Assembly: GCA_014584395.1 (NCBI GenBank)
Contig: JACTMY010000010.1
Coordinates: 124,001 to 188,000 of the forward strand
Direction: 5' to 3'
DNA from: Planctomycetota bacterium
GTDB taxonomy: Bacteria; Planctomycetota; Planctomycetia; Gemmatales; HRBIN36
DNA length: 64,000 nt
Positions 62,531 to 64,000 of this stretch are shown piece after piece. The notes under the pieces were generated by a model. That model saw only the letters and a list, made by a program, of their open reading frames with translations, did not search any database and was not told the origin of the DNA. Numbering within the stretch: the first letter of the stretch is position 1; each line of letters starts with the position of its first letter. Both the position numbers and the translations under genes were made by a program.

Positions 62531-64000
62531 TCAATCATCGTCGTCATTGGAGCCGTCGACGACGTAATAATCGACGAAGCCGATCATCATTTCCTCCCAT
62601 GTCTGATCGCCCCAGCGAACTCGGGCCTTGGGATTAGGATTGTTGGGATTGTTTTCGCTATTGTCGAAATGAGCGACACATTCAATCTTGGTTCCCTTGG
62701 GCAAACGCAGCGGCTCCTTGAGAATGTAGTTGGTCTGCCAGTTAAAATCGTAGCGGGGCACCGACAGCACTACTTTCCGGCGGCCGTCGGGGTAAACAAT
62801 CGTGTATTCGAAATCCTTGCCCCGCAAGTGCATGTGGGGGCTGAGGCTCAGCAGCATGACTTCCTTCTGGAAGACCGTGGCAGCGGTCACTTGGTGATGG
62901 GCGGCGCCAGGGGGGATCACAAAGCGCGTGTTGTGAATGCTGCGGGTCTTGATTTCGTGCTTGGGCGGCTCCTTGCAGAATATGACTCCCAAGGAGGACA
63001 GGTCCTCGCATGCGACGCCGTTCGGGGTGTAGTGCATCTGCAGAAAGAGAACGCTCCCCTTGGGCAGCTTTTTGCCAAATCCTGGCGGAAAAATGGCAGG
63101 CTCATCGCCGGGGACGTAGGAACAGAGAAAGCCGTCGCCGATGCCTTCATTGCGGTCGCGCTGGCCTGGCTGACGAACGTAGGCGATGATGTGATGGACG
63201 ACGGCGCGCTGGCCCGGGCGGGCTTCCATCGCTTGCACCCAAAGGTCTTCCGTGACCCGGCGTTCCAACACCATGTACTGATAAGGGACCCCGCGCTCAG
63301 GCATCTCGGCGGGCACCTTGAAGGGACTTTGCATCGCATAGATTTTATCCGGCTGACCCATGCGCCAACCTTCGACGAATGACGGCTTCTCGCTAGAAGT
63401 GGACCTTGTCGTTCCTTCAGGGCATCCCGCATCGATCCAGGATAACAGTGTTTGCATCTCTTGGTCCGTCATCCAGCGTTCATTGCGGAAGCGCCCCAAT
63501 TGACTGACGTCCGCGTGCCACGGCGGCATGCGCCGCTCGGTGACCACTTCGCGAATGCTGTCTCCCCAGCCCACGGCGTCCTTAAAGGTCAACAGCGACA
63601 TGGGGCCGATCTCCCCGGGCCGATGGCACCATTGGCAGTGCTTCTGCAAGATCGGGGCAACATGGGAGTGATAACCGACGGTTGCGTTTTCCTTCGGCTG
63701 CGTCACCCTGGCGATGAGACAGCCAGCCACGGGCGTGGAAGCCTGGCGAATGGGACGCCCCGCCAAGTGATCTTCCATGGCTTCGACCAGGTCTTGGCGC
63801 AGGGGTTTGGTGCGCTTGTAGCCGATGCCGAATTGATCATCGATGCGTCCCTGATACAGGATCGTTCCCTGCGAGTCGAGAAGGAAGACTTCAGGGGTGC
63901 GCTGCGCTCCCATGCGATCCGCCACGACGTTGTTCACGTCCTTGAGCACGGGGAAGGGAATTTGATATTCCTTGGCGTGTTTAGCCACGATAGCGGGCGA
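62531..64000 (-). CDS. Redoxin / cytochrome c / copper monooxygenase-like fusion (5' end outside window)
   Basis: The frame is open to the right edge, so the true N-terminus is missing; 489 residues are visible. The first ~90 are the end of a thioredoxin-fold redoxin (RTPEVFLLDSQGTILYQGRI). A single c-type heme motif CQWCH follows, with NERWMTDQEMQTLLSWIDAG typical of planctomycete cytochromes. The last ~300 residues resemble copper type II ascorbate-dependent monooxygenases (PHM fold): VVHHIIAYVR, FLQMHYTPNG and SPHMHLRGKDFEY supply the His ligands. It is probably exported. The substrate is unknown. Confidence 0.88.
   Translation of the reverse strand, partial: SPAIVAKHAKEYQIPFPVLKDVNNVVADRMGAQRTPEVFLLDSQGTILYQGRIDDQFGIGYKRTKPLRQDLVEAMEDHLAGRPIRQASTPVAGCLIARVTQPKENATVGYHSHVAPILQKHCQWCHRPGEIGPMSLLTFKDAVGWGDSIREVVTERRMPPWHADVSQLGRFRNERWMTDQEMQTLLSWIDAGCPEGTTRSTSSEKPSFVEGWRMGQPDKIYAMQSPFKVPAEMPERGVPYQYMVLERRVTEDLWVQAMEARPGQRAVVHHIIAYVRQPGQRDRNEGIGDGFLCSYVPGDEPAIFPPGFGKKLPKGSVLFLQMHYTPNGVACEDLSSLGVIFCKEPPKHEIKTRSIHNTRFVIPPGAAHHQVTAATVFQKEVMLLSLSPHMHLRGKDFEYTIVYPDGRRKVVLSVPRYDFNWQTNYILKEPLRLPKGTKIECVAHFDNSENNPNNPNPKARVRWGDQTWEEMMIGFVDYYVVDGSNDDDD

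Overview
The window looks like chromosomal DNA of a planctomycete. The composition is GC-rich and almost every base is coding or short spacer. Several gene families typical of that phylum occur together: a tetrahydromethanopterin (H4MPT)-linked C1 module (fae, mch, a methylene-H4MPT dehydrogenase and two ATP-grasp proteins), a membrane Ser/Thr kinase with the planctomycete-style N-terminal segment, a WD40-only protein, a PEP-CTERM protein, a tricorn-type protease, a redoxin-cytochrome-copper monooxygenase fusion, and many secreted proteins of unknown function. I cannot name a genus from sequence alone.

Layout. 1-1.9 kb: the end of a type VI secretion cassette (3' part of vgrG, a DUF6931-like gene, a PAAR tip gene). 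1.9-17.1 kb: mixed housekeeping and envelope genes: nitroreductase, large secreted protein, HTH regulator with a gamma-carbonic-anhydrase-like protein, DHH phosphoesterase, kinase, phosphotransferase, glycine-zipper lipoprotein, WD40 protein, ybeY, monoheme protein, miaA, ldhA-like. 17.3-25.3 kb: tricorn-like protease, two small anchored proteins, a PEP-CTERM protein, groEL/groES. 25.5-26.5 kb: one intact insertion sequence with terminal inverted repeats and a possible 4-bp target duplication. 26.8-35.6 kb: queG, a TylF-like methyltransferase, a Tm-1/UPF0261 protein, a HEAT protein, tssA, a CpaE-like ATPase with a response regulator, a DUF2934 protein.

35.7-43.0 kb: a secreted STN-like protein, pdxA, then the C1 module. 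The C1 module is divergent: ATP-grasp, mch and RimK-like ATP-grasp run leftward and are tightly packed, while fae and the dehydrogenase run rightward. Fae condenses formaldehyde with H4MPT, the dehydrogenase oxidises methylene- to methenyl-H4MPT, and Mch hydrolyses that to formyl-H4MPT; the ATP-grasp proteins probably serve cofactor synthesis. 43.1-45.4 kb: an ExbB-ExbD-ExbD operon whose two ExbD-like proteins carry extra N-terminal cytoplasmic domains. 45.4-54.2 kb: secreted protein, tRNA-Ser(GCU), acyl-CoA dehydrogenase, a surE operon, TPR protein, YbaN-like protein.

54.2-64.0 kb: a frameshifted TPR pseudogene, an orphan MoxR ATPase, glycogen metabolism (glgP and glgC flanking a secreted unknown), a YheT-type hydrolase, and a redoxin/cytochrome c/copper monooxygenase fusion that runs off the right edge. 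No CRISPR array, prophage or rRNA was seen. The stretches most worth a second look are the C1 module, the ExbD pair, the kinase C-terminal repeat and the T6SS tip cassette.
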